Below are positions 12,201 through 24,472 of a stretch of DNA of 64,000 bases, piece after piece. A program made the translations under genes and the position numbers. The notes under the pieces were generated by a model. That model saw only the letters and a program-made list of their open reading frames with translations, was not told the origin of the DNA and made no database searches. Location of the stretch: the NCBI GenBank assembly GCA_037176725.1, contig JAZBRS010000020.1, forward strand, positions 51,674,001 through 51,738,000. The letters run 5' to 3'. The stretch is from Posidonia oceanica. Taxonomy: Eukaryota > Streptophyta > Magnoliopsida > Alismatales > Posidoniaceae. The stretch's first letter is position 1. Every line of letters begins with the position of its first letter.

Positions 12201-15200
12201 ACCGAACAGACGAAGTCCAGCCTACTTGATTCCTCGTACCATACGGACGAGGACATACCCTCCTTTCAGCTGACTTCTTACCAAACGGACGATGTCCCAC
12301 CTACTTCATTCTTCGTACTGGATGGATGAGGACATGCCCTACATTCACGCAACATCATACCAGATAGACAAAGTCCTACCTGCTTAATTCCTCATACTTG
12401 ACGGACAAGGACAAACGCTCCTTTTACGTGACTTTGTATCAGACGGAAGAAATCTCACCTGCTTGATTCCTCATACCGGACGGACGTGGACAAGCTCTCC
12501 TCGCACAATTTCTTACCAGATGGACGTAGTCCCGCCTGCTTGATTCCTCATACTAGCCGGACGAGAACATGCTCTCCCCTCGTGCGACTTCGTAACGAAC
12601 AGATGAAGTCCAGCAGGTTTGATTCCTCACACCGGATGGACGAGGACAAGCATTCCTTTCACGCAACTTCGTACCGGACAAACGAGGACATGCTCTCCTT
12701 TCAAGCAACTTCGTACTGGACGGACGATGTCGAGTCTCCTCCTCACGTGACTTTGTACCGGACAGATGAAGTCCCGCCTGCTTTGTTCCTCGTACCGAAC
12801 GGACGAGGACAAGCAATCCTTTCACGCAACTTTGTACCAAATAGACGAAGACCCGCCGTCTTGATTCTACGTACCTGTCAGACATGGACTAGCCCTCCTT
12901 TTGCGCGACTTCGTATCGGATAGACGAAGTGCTGCCTGCTTGATTCCTCGTACCAGATGGACGTGGTCAAGCACTCCTCGCGTGACTTCGTACCAGTCAG
13001 ATGAAGTCCCGCTTGCTTGATTCCTCCTACCGGACAGACGAAGACTAGCCCTCGTTTCATGCGACATCGAGCCAGATGAACGAAGTCCCTCTTGCTTGAT
13101 TCCACGTACTGGACAAACATGGACAAGCTCTCCTTATGCGAGACTTCGTACCTGATGGACAAAGTCCCGCCTATGTGATTCCTCGTACTAGATGGACGAG
13201 GACAAGCTCTCCTTCTATACGACTTTGTACTGGATGGATGAAGTCCCGCCAGATTGATTCCTTCTACTAGTTGGACAAAGACAAGTACTACTTTCGCACA
13301 ACTTTGTCCTGACAGACGAAGTCCCGCTTGCTTGATTCCTCATACCGGATGGACAAGAACAAGCTCTTATTGCACGCAACTTTGTACTGGACGGACGAAG
13401 TCCAGCCGACATGATTCATCGTACCCGATGGACAAGGGCAAGCCCACCATTCGTGCAACTTCATACCACTCGGGCGAAGTCCCTACTGCTTCTTTCCTTG
13501 TACTGGATAGACAAGGACAAGCTTTCCTTTCGCGCGACTTCGTACTGATGGCTCGAAGTCCCACCAGGTTGATTCCTCGTACCTGACAGATGAGGACCTA
13601 CTATCTTTTTGCCCGACATCGAACCAGACAGACATGGGGATGTTCTCCTTTCGCACGACTTCGTACCGTATGGGGGGAACTCCTGCCTACTTGATTCCTC
13701 GTACCGGACGGACGAGGTCAAGCTCTCTATTTGTGAGACTTCGTACTAGACGAACAAAGTGCAGCCTGCTTGAAACCTCGTACTGGACGGACTAGGACAA
13801 GCCCTCCTTTCGTACGACTTCGTACCGAACGGACGAAATCTAGCCTGCTTGATTCCTTATACGGGACAGACGAGGACAAGCCCTGCTTTCACGCAACTTC
13901 GTACCAGTTGGACGAATACCCACCTGCTTGATTTCTTGTTCTGGATGGATGAGGACATGCCATCCAATCATGGGACTTCGTACCAGTCGGACGAAGCCTC
14001 GCCTGCTTGATTTCTCGTACCAGATGGACGTGGACATGCTCTCCTCACTCGACTTCGTACAGCGCAGACGTAGTCCCACTTGCTTGTTTCCTCATATCAG
14101 TCGGATGAAGACAAGCTCTCCATTCACCCGACTTCGTACCGAACGGATGAGAACAAGCTCTCCTTTCGCACGACTTCGTACCGGACAAACGGAGACCCGC
14201 CTGCTTGACTCCTCGTACCAGACGGATGAGGACAAGCCCACCTATCATGCGACTTTGTACCAGACAAACGAAGTCCTACCTGCTTGATTCCTCGTTGCGG
14301 ACGAAAGAGGACATGCTTTCCTTTCACTTGACTTCGTACCGGACGGTCGAAGTCCTGCCTGCTTGATTCCTCATAACGTACGGACAAGGACAAGCATTCC
14401 ATTCGCGTGACTCATATCGGACGGATGAAGTCCCGCCTCCTTGCTTCATCGTACAGGACAGACTAGGACAAGCCCTCCTTTCGTGTGACTTCATACCGGA
14501 TGGACGAAGTCCAGCCTGCTTGATTCCTCGTACTTGATGGACGAGGACAAGCCCTCCTATTACTCGACTTTGTACCAAACGAATGAAGTCACGCCTACTT
14601 GATTCCTTGTACCCATTGAACGAGGGCAAGCACACCTTTCGCGTGACATCATACCAGATGGACGAAGTCCCGCTTGCTTGATTCCGCGTAACAAATGGAC
14701 GTGGAGAAGCTCCCCTTGCACGGCTTCGTACCGGACAGACGTAGTCCCGCCTGCTTGATTCCACGTACCAGTTGGACGAGGACATGCCCTCCTTTCGCGC
14801 AACTTCGTAATGGACGGATGGTGTGCCGCCTGCTTGATTCCTCGTACCGGACAGAAGAGGACAAACTTTCCTTTCGCATGACTTCGTACCGGACGGACGA
14901 AGTCTTGCCTACATGATTCTTTGTACCGGACGGACGAGGACATGCTCTCCTTTTGCACGACTTCGTACTGGATGGACGAAGTCCCGCTTGCTTGATTCCT
15001 TGTACTAGAAGGACAAGGACAAGCACACCTTTCGAGAGACTTCGAATAGGACAGACGAAGTCCTACTAGCTATATTCCTTGTACCGGACGGACAAGGACA
15101 AGCCCTCCATTCGCACGACTTCATTCCAGACATACGAAGTCCTGCCTGCTTTAATCCACATACTGGATGGACGAGGACAAGCTGTTCATTGGCGTGACTG

Positions 15201-16010
15201 TGTACCAGACAGATGAAGTCCCGTCTGCTTGATTCCTTGTACCGGACGAACGAGAACAAGCCCTCCTTTCGTGCTACTTCGTACCTGACTGACGAAGTCC
15301 TGCCTGCTAGTTTCAGTGTGCTGAACGGATGAGGACATGCTCTCCATTCGCACGACTTCGTATCGGACGGACGAAGTCCTGCCTACTTGATTCCTCATAC
15401 CGGTCAAGCAAGTACAAGTCCTCCTTTTCCGCGACCTTATATCAGACAGACAAAGTCCAGCCAGCTTAATTCCTCGTACCAGACGGGCGAGGACAAGCCC
15501 TCCTTTCGCTCAACTTCGTCCCAGACAGACGAAGTCCAACATGCTTGATTCCTCGTACCAGACCGACGAGGGCATGCCCTCCTACCGTGTGACTATGTAC
15601 TGAACGGACGAAGTCCTATCTGCTTGATTCCTCATACCAAACGAACGTGGACAAGCTCTGCTTGCGCGACTTCGAACTGGATGGATGCAGTCTCGCCTGC
15701 TTGATATCTCGTACCAGCCAAACGAGGACATGCTCTCCTTTCGCGTGACTTCGTAACGGACGGACGAAGTCCCGTTTGCTTGATTCCTCGTACCGGACGA
15801 ACGTGGACTAGCTCTGCTTGCACAAATTCGAACCGGATAGATGTTGTCCCACCAGCTTGATACCCCATACCAGGCAGACGAGAACATGCTTTCCTTTCGC
15901 ATGACTTCGTACAGGATGAACGAAGTCCTGCCTGCGTGATTCCTCGTACCAGACGGACGAGGACATGCTCTCCTTTTGCGCGACTTTGTACCAGACAGAC
16001 GAAGTCCCAA
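6275..16010. repeat. 79-bp satellite array, block 2
   Basis: Continuation of the same satellite, in the same orientation and phase, between LINE copy D and the minus-strand LINE cluster. Both dyads are well preserved in many monomers, for example 8300-8460. On the minus strand the consensus has no stop codon in any frame, which explains long spurious frames such as the 418-codon one at 10653-11909. No unrelated sequence is visible in this 9.7 kb. Confidence 0.95.
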
Positions 16011-18830
16011 TTTTTTTTTTGCCAAGCAAAAGGAGGGAGACCCTCGAAGTAATATAAAATAAAACAACTATACAGAGAAGGGGTCATGGGTCCCAAAGAG
16101 CCCACCTCAAAACCCACAACCAGAGTAAGAACTCAATCTAGAACTAGGGCCCAAACATAGCCACCGCTAAGCCCACCAAGAAAGTTAATACAAAGAAAGC
16201 CCAAGCCCACAATACATGCAGCAACAAAACCAGCAAAGCAAAGCCTCCAGGCCCAGCCCACACAAAAATTAATCCCCAAATACTTTCCAAAGAAGCTTCC
16301 CTTCGTATCTGCTTCTCCTCTGAGTATTGCCCAACCCAGCAACAAGCGACAGTCTCCTCGCAAGATAATGCCATCTCATTGCATTAAATAAATGCATGCA
16401 TGCTGTTCAGCCCAGCCCAGCATCGCCAAAGATCTCGTTAGGCACAGTAATATGTGGCCTCTCTGTAAATTGCCTCAAATTTTTGAATTTGTAACCTGCC
16501 TCCAAAAAGCATTTATTCTGATCGAGCCAGATCCTTGAGATGAGCACAACAAATAGGCGAGCGTGATTTCCCCTCTCCTTCGCCAGTGAGTTGTGGAGTA
16601 GATGGGAGATGGCACCGTGAATAGTACCACCAAGAGGAAGAAGAGAGTTGGACTAGCTATTGGCCTTGTTCCACAGACGTTGAGAGAAAGGGCAGCTCCA
16701 GAGGAGATGATCCATCGTCACCATCTCTTCCTTACAGAGGGCATAGTGTGATACCAGTACGAAGCCACGATGTCGAAGCACATCATGGGTTGGGAGGCTG
16801 TTGAGAAGAGCTCTCCAGGGGTAGAAAGCATGTCTAGGTATTACGGACTTGTTCCAGGTGAAGGCTGTCCATGGGGTGCTCTGGCTTCGCGGTTGGAGCA
16901 CTCTACAAGCTGATCGAAGAGTCTATCCATTGGCATCAGGGATCCAGGAGATGGAGTCCTCACCTCCAGTAATAGGTGTGGCCAAAATATCAGGCCATAA
17001 CTCTTGCATATCGAGCGTCGTGGCTGGCAGGAGGTGCCAGCACCCATTAGCAATGAACACACTCACTCGACTAGATCCAGCACATCCCAGATCCTGACAG
17101 AGGCGATCACCCACACAGTCGTTAATAGTCGTGGAGCCAAGCCATGGGTCAAGAAAGAAAGATGTATTCTGGCCATCTCCAATGTTGTAGCAAAGGAGCT
17201 TCTCTGCAAGTGGTTGGACCTTGAGGATGCTTCGCCACACCTAAGAAGCATTTTGTGGGGGACGTGCACACTAGATGGAGCTACCTCTTAGATATTTGCC
17301 CCTAACCCACTTCACCCATAGAGCATTTTTGTTCGTCTCAAGCTCCTAGAGAAGACGAAGGATACCAACTTGGTTGCAGATGGAGGCTCACCGAATACCC
17401 AGACCTCCCTCCTCCTTCGAGCAACAGGTATCATCCCATGATGTGAAAATGCATTTTCTTGGTCCGTGGCCATACCAAAGGAATCGAAGCATCAGGCGAT
17501 CTATGTCTTGCAATATACGAGCTGGAAGGATGAAGATCAATGTCCAATAGAGATGCATGGAAGAGAGAATCGATTTGATGAGTTTGGTTCTTCCAACATA
17601 CGACAGAAGTTTTGCCTTCCATGTTTGCAACCACGTCGTGATAGCTTGTAGAAGAGGGAAGCATTCGATGGCAGATAGTCACTTGGATAGCAGAGGGAGT
17701 CCCAGATACTTCACCAGAAGTTGGCCCTAGGTCAGATCTAGATGCGCGGCGATCCAATTCTAATGCTTCATAGGTTTGCCAAAGAAGATGGCACTCTTGC
17801 TAGAGTTGATGGTGAGACCTGAGAGTGCAGTGATTTCTTAGAGCACCAATTTCAAATTTCGAATATTCTTTTTATCCGCTTTTAGGAAGATCATGAGGTC
17901 ATCTGCGAAGATAACATGGGACACCGACAGCGAGCTGCAGGTGAGAGGATCCAGATCGTTCCTAGCATCAGCGTTGCGTAGATGGATTGTGAGGACTTGC
18001 ATGGCAATGACAAATAAATAGGGGGACAGTGGGTCTCCCTGACGTACCCCATTGGATGATTGGAAAGGTTCCATGCACTCCCCATTGATAAGGAGAGAGT
18101 AGGAAGGATTCATACATTCCCTAATCCACTCCACCCATTTCTCCTAGAACCCAAACTGACGGAGAATGTTGCAGAGAAACGTTCTACTCAGCGAGTCAAA
18201 AGCTTTACGGAGGTTGAGGTTTAGACACATCCTTGCTTGGCCCTGAGTAGTGTGGAGATTGTGGCATAGTTCATGGGCGAGAATAATGGAGTCTGTGATT
18301 CTCCTGCCATTGATGAATGCACTCTGATTGTAGTCGACTAGCTTAGGAAGAAGCGGTTTGAGTCAATTGGCCAGCAACTTGGAAATGATCCGGTAGATTG
18401 GGTTCTCTTTGGAATCAAACAGAGAAGTGTGTGGTTCACCTGGTTAAGGAGTTTGCAAGATCTGAGGAAGTTATTCACCACAGTAAGGAGGTCAATGGCA
18501 ATGATGGTCCAACTAGAATGGTAAAAAGCATCATTGAACCCATCCGCACCGGGAGCACGGTTGGGGTTGAGATGTGTAATGACCAGCCAGAGCTCATCCA
18601 TGGAAGCAAGTGTGTAGAGTTGCTGCTTCTCACTCGCCGTGATTGCAGGTGTGATCAAATCTGTTGGAAGAGACCTGATGTGGTTGTGCAGATTATAAAG
18701 CTGTCTGTATTGATCAATGAAGAGCTGAATAATGCTTTGTTGATCAGTTACAAGTGTGTCAACGGTTTCAACATTTCGTATGGTGTTGTGCACCCTACTT
18801 GCTCTCATAGAAGCATGAAAAAATGCTGGA
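16011..18830 (-). mobile_element. 5'-truncated L1-type LINE (copy A)
   Basis: Reads on the minus strand and ends in a poly(A) tail, seen as T10 at 16011-16020. The family 3' end (GCCAAGCAAAAGGAGGGAGA on the + strand) follows at once. A 3' UTR of about 600 bp extends to about 16640. Above that lies a damaged ORF2 from the start of the RT domain to zf-RVT. The 5' end at about 18830 abuts the poly(A) tail of copy B. The endonuclease and ORF1 are missing. Confidence 0.9.
16653..18828 (-). pseudogene. LINE ORF2 remnant: RT, thumb and zf-RVT
   Basis: Fragments of a single L1-type ORF2 in several frames. At 18338-18808 is the RT N-terminal part, with R-A-P-G-A-D-G-F and an L-I-P-K segment. At 17838-18134 are the palm motifs R-Q-G-D-P-L-S-P-Y-L-F and F-A-D-D, so the catalytic aspartates are still encoded. 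At 17388-17630 is a thumb/connector segment with the F-L-W-Y-G pattern. At 16923-17240 is a W-R-S-I...D-P-W-L region, and at 16653-16901 zf-RVT with D-H-L-L-W-S-C. The frame is broken by multiple indels and stops, so no functional protein is made. Only the N-terminal endonuclease is missing by truncation. Confidence 0.85.
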
Positions 18831-19268
18831 TTTTGTTTTTACCAAGCAAAGGAGGGAGACCATCAAAGTAATATAAAAAGAAAGACTGTACAAGCAAAAG
18901 TTGCAAAGGATAGGGGAAAGATAATTTCCCCAATTCAAGCAAGAGCCTTGAGTACAAACCCCAAACCAAGAACAAGCCCACATTTGGACCCAGCTAAACA
19001 ATTAGCAACCCCTGCCAAAGAGGCTTGCAACCCAGCAACCTAAAGACCCAAGGTTACAAAAAACAATGGAAAACACAATAAAATTCGGCCCAGCCCAAGC
19101 CAAATAAATGTCCCACACACGCCGAAGGCATAAGCGGACAATAAGATGTCGATTAGGGAGTTGTTACTCTGCAAGTGCTAGCCACCCTCCATAGATGATC
19201 TCCCGACAAATCAGCGACGCTGACTTTGGGAGATGAGAGTCGTCAAAGAGGCGCTTGTTCCACTCGGT

Positions 19269-22200
19269 CTAGAGACTGACGATCACTCTGGAGAGCATGA
19301 AGGAGGCTCGACGTTGCAGCGACGAAGGAGTTCGTCGGTGTTTGAATACCTGAAGGAAGGCTGTGACTGCCTCATACAGAGTCGTATCAGAGGGAGTAGT
19401 CAAGTGGCAAAGGGGCAACATAGTAGACCATACGTGAGCGGTGAATCCACAATTCCACAATAGGTGGTCCGTAGATTCCGAATCCATATAGCAAAAGGGA
19501 CATCGAGATACAAGGATGAAGCCTCGCCGTCATAGCAGGTTCTACGTCGGAAGCCCACTAGAGAGGGCCTTCCAGGTACAAAAGGCTTGTCTAGGGATAG
19601 CCCCTTTACACTAGATGAATCTTGTCCATTCCAAAATCAGCCCATGCTCTCTGACCTCATTCCAAGAGGAGCAAAACGTGAAACCAGCATCGTTCGGTGC
19701 CCAGGTAATAGAGTCTTGTCTATTCAACAAATGGGTATTGAGAATCTTAGGCCAGATCTCATGCATCTCCATGGTGGTGGCCGAGGGAGGACCCATTGTC
19801 GGTTGGATATAAACGAGCTTACTGGACAAGAGAGGTCACAAGCAAGGTCTTGCCGGAGACGATCTCCCATCCACGATAGCAGAGGCTGGTGATTGAGCCA
19901 AGGATCAAGGAAGAAGAGTGTGTGGCATTCATCACCCAGGTTGTAGTTTAGTAGATTCACTGCAAAGTGCCGGATGCAGAGGATGCCCCTCCAAGCCCAG
20001 GAAGCTTGCTACGGGGGACGTGTGCACCATATGGATCCTCCACAAATGTATTTGTGTCGCATCCATTTTACCCACCGAGCATCCTTGTTCGTCTCAACCT
20101 CCCACAGCAGCTGGAGAATGCCAACCATGTTAATGTCCGTTGTGCACCTAATACCCAGACCCCCTTCACCCTTTGGCCTGCAAACGTGTTTCCAGGAGAT
20201 GAAGACACTCTTTCGAGGTCCCTGACCATACCAGAGAAATGCCAGCATCATCCAATCTATCTCCTTAAGGACACTGACCGGGAGCAAGAAGACCAAAGTC
20301 TAGTAAAGACTCATAGCGGAGAGGACCGATTTTAAGAGCTCAGCCCGTCCCGCGAAGGAGAGTAGCTTAGCTTTCCACTACTAAAGTCGCTGAGTGACCA
20401 CCTGAATCAGGGAGGAGCATTCACTAGTGGAGAGTCTCTTCGAAATCAGTGGCAGGTGCATATATCTGATAGGGAGGTTGCCCTGGTTTCGCTCGAGATG
20501 AGATAAAATCCATTGTTGATGCCGCACCGATCCTCCAAAGAAAACTGAGCTCTTACTGTAATTTATATCCATTTCGGAGATGGTAGTGAAGTGATTGATG
20601 ATCTGCTTGAGGTTCTAGCTTTTCTTTTATCAACACACATAAAAATCATCACATCATTAGCAAAAATGATGTGGGAAACGGATAGAGTCCCACAGACCAG
20701 AGGTTCAATCTCCCCTATTTGCTCAGCCTTTTTAAGAGTTGCGGAAAGCATCTGCATAGCCAAAAGAAAGATATATGGAGACAATGGGTCCCCCTGCCAA
20801 ATCCCATTAGTGGAAGAGAATTGTTGAGAGTGCTCCCCATTGATCAGCAGTTCAAAAGAGGGGTTCATACACTCATGCATCCAAGTGATCCATTTGCTGT
20901 CAAAGCCAAGTTTGAGCAAGACATCCTCGATGAAGTGGCAGTTGAGAGAGTCAAAAGCTTTACATAAATCCAACTTGATACACATCTGGGCTTTCCCCTG
21001 AGCAAAGTGGATGTTCTGGCATAGTTCGTGGGCTAACAGGATCAAATCAGTGATCCAGTGCCCTTGAATGAATGCAGATTGATTCAGGTCAATGAGCTTA
21101 GGCATCAATGGCTTGAGCCTGTTAGCCAATAGCTTGGACAGAATTCTATGTCACATTACACAAGGCGATCGGGCGGAAATCATCCACTGTAGTTGGGACT
21201 GCCTTCTTAGGGAGCAAGCAAATGATGGTGTGGTTGACTTGTGCTAGCAGCCTTCCTGATCTAAGAAAATTATTCACCGCAACAAGTAGATCCCCAGTTA
21301 TAATATGCCAAGCAACTTTGAAGAAGGCACCGTTGAATCCATCAATTCTCGGGGCCCTATTGGGGCTGAAAGCATTGATGATGGAGTAGAGTTCATCCAC
21401 AGAAGCCATTGAACAGAGAACAAGATTGTCCTCAGCAGTGACAGGTTTCTGTAGAGTATCCTTAGGGAGAGTGACACCGTTATGATGCTTGTTGTATAGA
21501 AGCTTGAAGTGATTCAGAAATAAGCTAGAGATCCTGTAAGTATCATTAATTGTATCCCCATTATCCTCCAGTTTGCGGATTGTATTTCTAGCTCTTCGAG
21601 CTCTTACAGAGGCATGGAAGAACTTGGTATTCACATCACCTTCTTTGAGCCAGTGAATACAAGATTGTTGTTGTGCCCTTGATTCCTCAATCCGATGAAG
21701 CTCCAGCAGCTAGTGCCTATAATTCGTCTCAGCCTAGAGGAGAGCCGAGCTAGAGGGGTCCAAGTTCAGAGCATTTTCGATGACTGAAAGGGAGGACGTG
21801 CATTGGTTAATTCTGGAAGCAACATTGCCAAAAGTCTCTTTGGCCCAGGGGATGAGATGAGCTCTAGGGTTGGCCAGCTTCCTGGTGAGACGATACATCG
21901 GGTTGCCAGGGTATCGGTATCTCCATAGTCTCGCCACCATAGGGAGGAAACTCGGATGCTGAGGCCAATGGTTATAAAATTTGAAGAGACAGTTTGCATG
22001 CCCTCTGTCTCTCGAGAGAGTGATGAGTATCGGGCAGTGGTCGCTAAGAAGTCGTGGAGCAACATGAGCACTGCAATTGGGGAAAGAAGCTTGACAATTC
22101 TGAGAGCAAAGAGTGCAGTCTAATCTGCAGAGAATAGGATTGGATTGGTGCATATTACTCCAAGTGAAAGCTGTTCCCGCAGTTGGCATCTCCATCAAAG

Positions 22201-22705
22201 TATCATCATCAATAAAAGCATTGAAATTTGACATAGCCGGTGCATTCCTACTCAAAGAACCCCATTTCTCTGAGTTGTTTCTAATGCAGTTAAAATCCCC
22301 CACTAGAATCCATGGAATAGAGGGTTGGGAGTTGAGAAGATCCTCCCAGAGCTGTCTCCTAGAGCCTATATCATTTGCTCCATACACCACGGAGATGTGG
22401 AACCTGGATAAAGAGGAGAGGGGAGAGGCTTCAAGCAAAATAAATTGCTTGGACTCTGTCACTTTGTTCAGCCTGATGCTGTTCTTATTCCAAAGAACGA
22501 TAATTCTTCCTATCGGATCAGAAGACATATTATCAGTGTACTCATAATTGCTCCAATGCTTGGCCAGGATATGATCCATATCCCATTTGATTATGTGCTC
22601 CAACAAATAGATGATGTCGCAGTTGTTCCGGTGGGTATAGTCCCTAGTAGCTCTAAGCTTCCCACCTTTATTCAATCCTCGAACGTTCCAACTGAGGATT
22701 AACAT
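19269..22705 (-). pseudogene. LINE ORF2: APE endonuclease, RT, zf-RVT (decayed)
   Basis: The first Met codon next to S-W-N-V-R-G-L-N is at 22705. Residues 1 to about 325 are an APE-type endonuclease, with G-R-I-I-V-L-W-N, V-V-Y-G-A-N, G-D-F-N, A-F-T-W-S-N and S-D-H-C-P-I all visible. This domain nicks target DNA. RT follows in pieces at 21146-21634 (R-A-P-R-I-D-G-F-N) and 20563-21129. The palm motif reads F-A-N-D instead of F-A-D-D (20656-20658), and R-Q-G-D-P is W-Q-G-D-P (20797-20799). Thumb (20009-20296) and zf-RVT (19269-19487, D-H-L-L-W-N-C) complete the gene. Frameshifts and stops separate the parts. The lost catalytic Asp alone should abolish RT activity. Confidence 0.85.
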
Positions 22706-22945
22706 GGCGGAGGGGGGGTCTAGAGGTTTCCCAACATCCAGGAGCTCACAGCTATCAGATCCTCGGCCTCCAGTTCCCAGTAGGTGTGGATGGATTATCT
22801 TTCTGGTTTGTTGTGCCTTCAGGATCAATGACTCGACCTCAACCTCCGAGGAGCTAAGGACAGAGACGGTGTTCGACCCTTTTGGGGAGGAGGTAGTGCC
22901 TACCTTCCGAGGGTGGGGAGTGGCCTTATGCACCGGTTTGCTTGC

Positions 22946-24135
22946 CTAAAGAGGCTTGTTAGGAGAAAGCTTGGAGGGAGTATGCATTGACCCCTCAGGC
23001 CCTATAGAAAGATCTGGTTGTGCTTTCCATATGGTAGTGGAGGGCTCACCAACCATAGGAGCAGTAGTGTGGCCCTCCATTGGAGTGTTGGGTAGTGGTG
23101 GAGTGGTTGACGCTAGAACCACGGTTGCCCTTTCCACAGCGGTATTATCAAGGTTTGCAGTGGCATTGGCAATTCCCATGGGTGAGCAAGATCCTGGTTC
23201 ATGTCCATAGGAGTCACATACACAGCAAGGTGATGGCTCCCAGTCATAACTCACTGCAATGTCCTTACGTACTCTGTCCACCTCCATGAACGTGGTCCCT
23301 GGAAAAGAGAATGATGCCTCAATTTCAATGCAAACTCCAGCATAATCAACTCTTTGACCCCTAACTGTAGCTTCATCCATACATAGAGGCATTCCCAGCG
23401 TACTGGCTACTCTTTCGATGAGGGATGGCAACCAAAATTGGAGGGGGAGCTTCGGAAATTTCACCCAGATTGGAATGGAGGTGAGCTTCTCCTTCTCAAA
23501 CTTCTAATCGATCGACCACGGTTTGAGCACCAGAGGCTTGCCACAGACAAACCAGGGGCCTCCTTCCAGAGCTCTGTGCTTATCTTCCTCAGAGAATTTG
23601 AAGAGCAAGAACCCATTGCCCCTCGAAAGCACCTGAAGGTCTCCCTTGACAAACCAGATCTTCTTAAAGTATGCTACTAGTGCTGGTACATAGGGCTTAA
23701 GGCCAATGATTAGCCCATGAGCACCCTATCCTAGTTGGCCGCTACCTTGGCTACTTCCTCCTTAGGACAAATAGCAACTCTCATCCCATCCTTGAGCTCC
23801 AGAGCATAAAATTGGAGAGCCCAAGGAGACCAACTCTTCACCTCGGAGCATTTATCTGCCCATGAAGTCGGGCGTTCTGCAACTGCAACAGGGGCGAGTA
23901 CCCTGGGACCACGAGACCTCGATTGGGCTATCTTAGGTCGTCTGGAATGAGACCTCTCTCTTCTTCCAGTGGGTTGAAACCCACGTCCTCCTCTTCCCCT
24001 AGGGAAGCTATTTCCAGTACCCCTACCGCCTCCCTAAACGCTAGGGTTCAAATCGCCCGATGAGGACTCCCGAATGTGCGACGGGAGAAAATCGCCCAAA
24101 GTGCGGGGATTAGCAGAGGGATTATCGTTAACCAT
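22946..24135 (-). pseudogene. LINE ORF1: DUF4283-like and CCHC knuckle (decayed)
   Basis: A Met codon at 24135 begins a short N-terminal segment, followed by an in-frame TAG near 24037 and an Arg-Gly-rich stretch (G-R-G-G-R-G-F). S-W-A-D-K and P-W-A-L-Q-F-Y-A segments near 23830-23880 and a G-P-W-F-V-C-G-K-P region near 23540 match the DUF4283 module common in plant L1 ORF1. The open part 22946-23464 holds a zinc knuckle of the form C-x2-C-x4-H-x4-C (first Cys near residue 80) and a Thr/Pro-rich tail. ORF1 proteins of this type bind the element RNA. The first and last parts are in different frames, so it is broken. Confidence 0.75.
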
Positions 24136-24339
24136 GGTGTTAATAGACAATCACGCACCCCACGCCATCCTGCCACAAGGATTTTCAAAATCTCAGCACT
24201 ATGCTTACGAGCTGGTAATCTGGCCTGCCCAGAACGAATGGAAAATGGGGGGAAAAGCCACCCAAGGAAGGAAAAAGCCTTCTAGAGAGAAGGCAAACTC
24301 TCACTCTCTAAAAATCCAGCCTGTTGCACATGCATTGGA

Positions 24340-24472
24340 ATCACCCCCAAATATGCTGTATTTGCATCCCCTACTAGAGGGATGCAAAATGCTGTATTTG
24401 CATCCCCTTCTCGTAGCCACCAAATTCTAGATTGTTGCTTAGCTTGTGCTTCCTCTTGCACATAGAGGTTCG
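24340..24472 (-). other. Displaced LINE ORF2 linker fragment
   Basis: The minus strand encodes E-E-A-Q-A-K-Q-Q-S-R-I-W-W-L-R-E-G-D-A-N-T. This is the ORF2 segment that normally precedes the RT domain; copy B has its own version near 21650 (Q-Q-S-C-I-H-W-L-K-E-G-D-V-N-T-K-F-F-H). Here it sits between the tail of copy C and the leader of copy B, out of context. About 20 bp (ATGCTGTATTTGCATCCCCT on the + strand) occur twice, near 24353 and 24390. It could be an older LINE fragment into which the others inserted, or a 5' chimera made during insertion. Confidence 0.6.

Larger units (their letters stand above)
3570..13700. repeat. Higher-order repeat, about 2.7 kb period
   Basis: Marker variants recur with offsets of about 2670-2760 bp. 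ACAAGACGGT plus GAAGTCCCTCCCTC occurs near 5345, 8870 and 11627. The GGAACATAGTCCCACCACC variant occurs near 6440, 9155 and 11893, with a related copy near 3980. The CTCCTCGCACGATTTCGTACC-type variant occurs near 7083, 9752 and 12494. The 5345-to-8870 offset is about 3520 bp and returns to about 2740 once the 783-bp LINE at 5492-6274 is subtracted. The first interval (3980 to 6440) is shorter, about 1.68 kb after removing the LINE. Confidence 0.75.
18831..24472 (-). mobile_element. Nearly full-length L1-type LINE (copy B)
   Basis: About 5.6 kb on the minus strand. The A-rich tail shows as TTTTGTTTTT at 18831-18840, followed by the family 3' end (ACCAAGCAAAGGAGGGAGAC). Going upstream in sense there is a 3' UTR to about 19260, ORF2 at 19269-22705, ORF1 at 22946-24135, then a leader of 200-330 bp. 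The upstream limit is uncertain because 24340-24472 carries a displaced ORF2 fragment. Both ORFs are damaged. Confidence 0.85.

Noticed and set aside
16849..23680. Numerous + strand frames across the LINE cluster
   Set aside because: The opposite strand carries endonuclease, RT and zf-RVT motifs; the + frames are antisense shadows.
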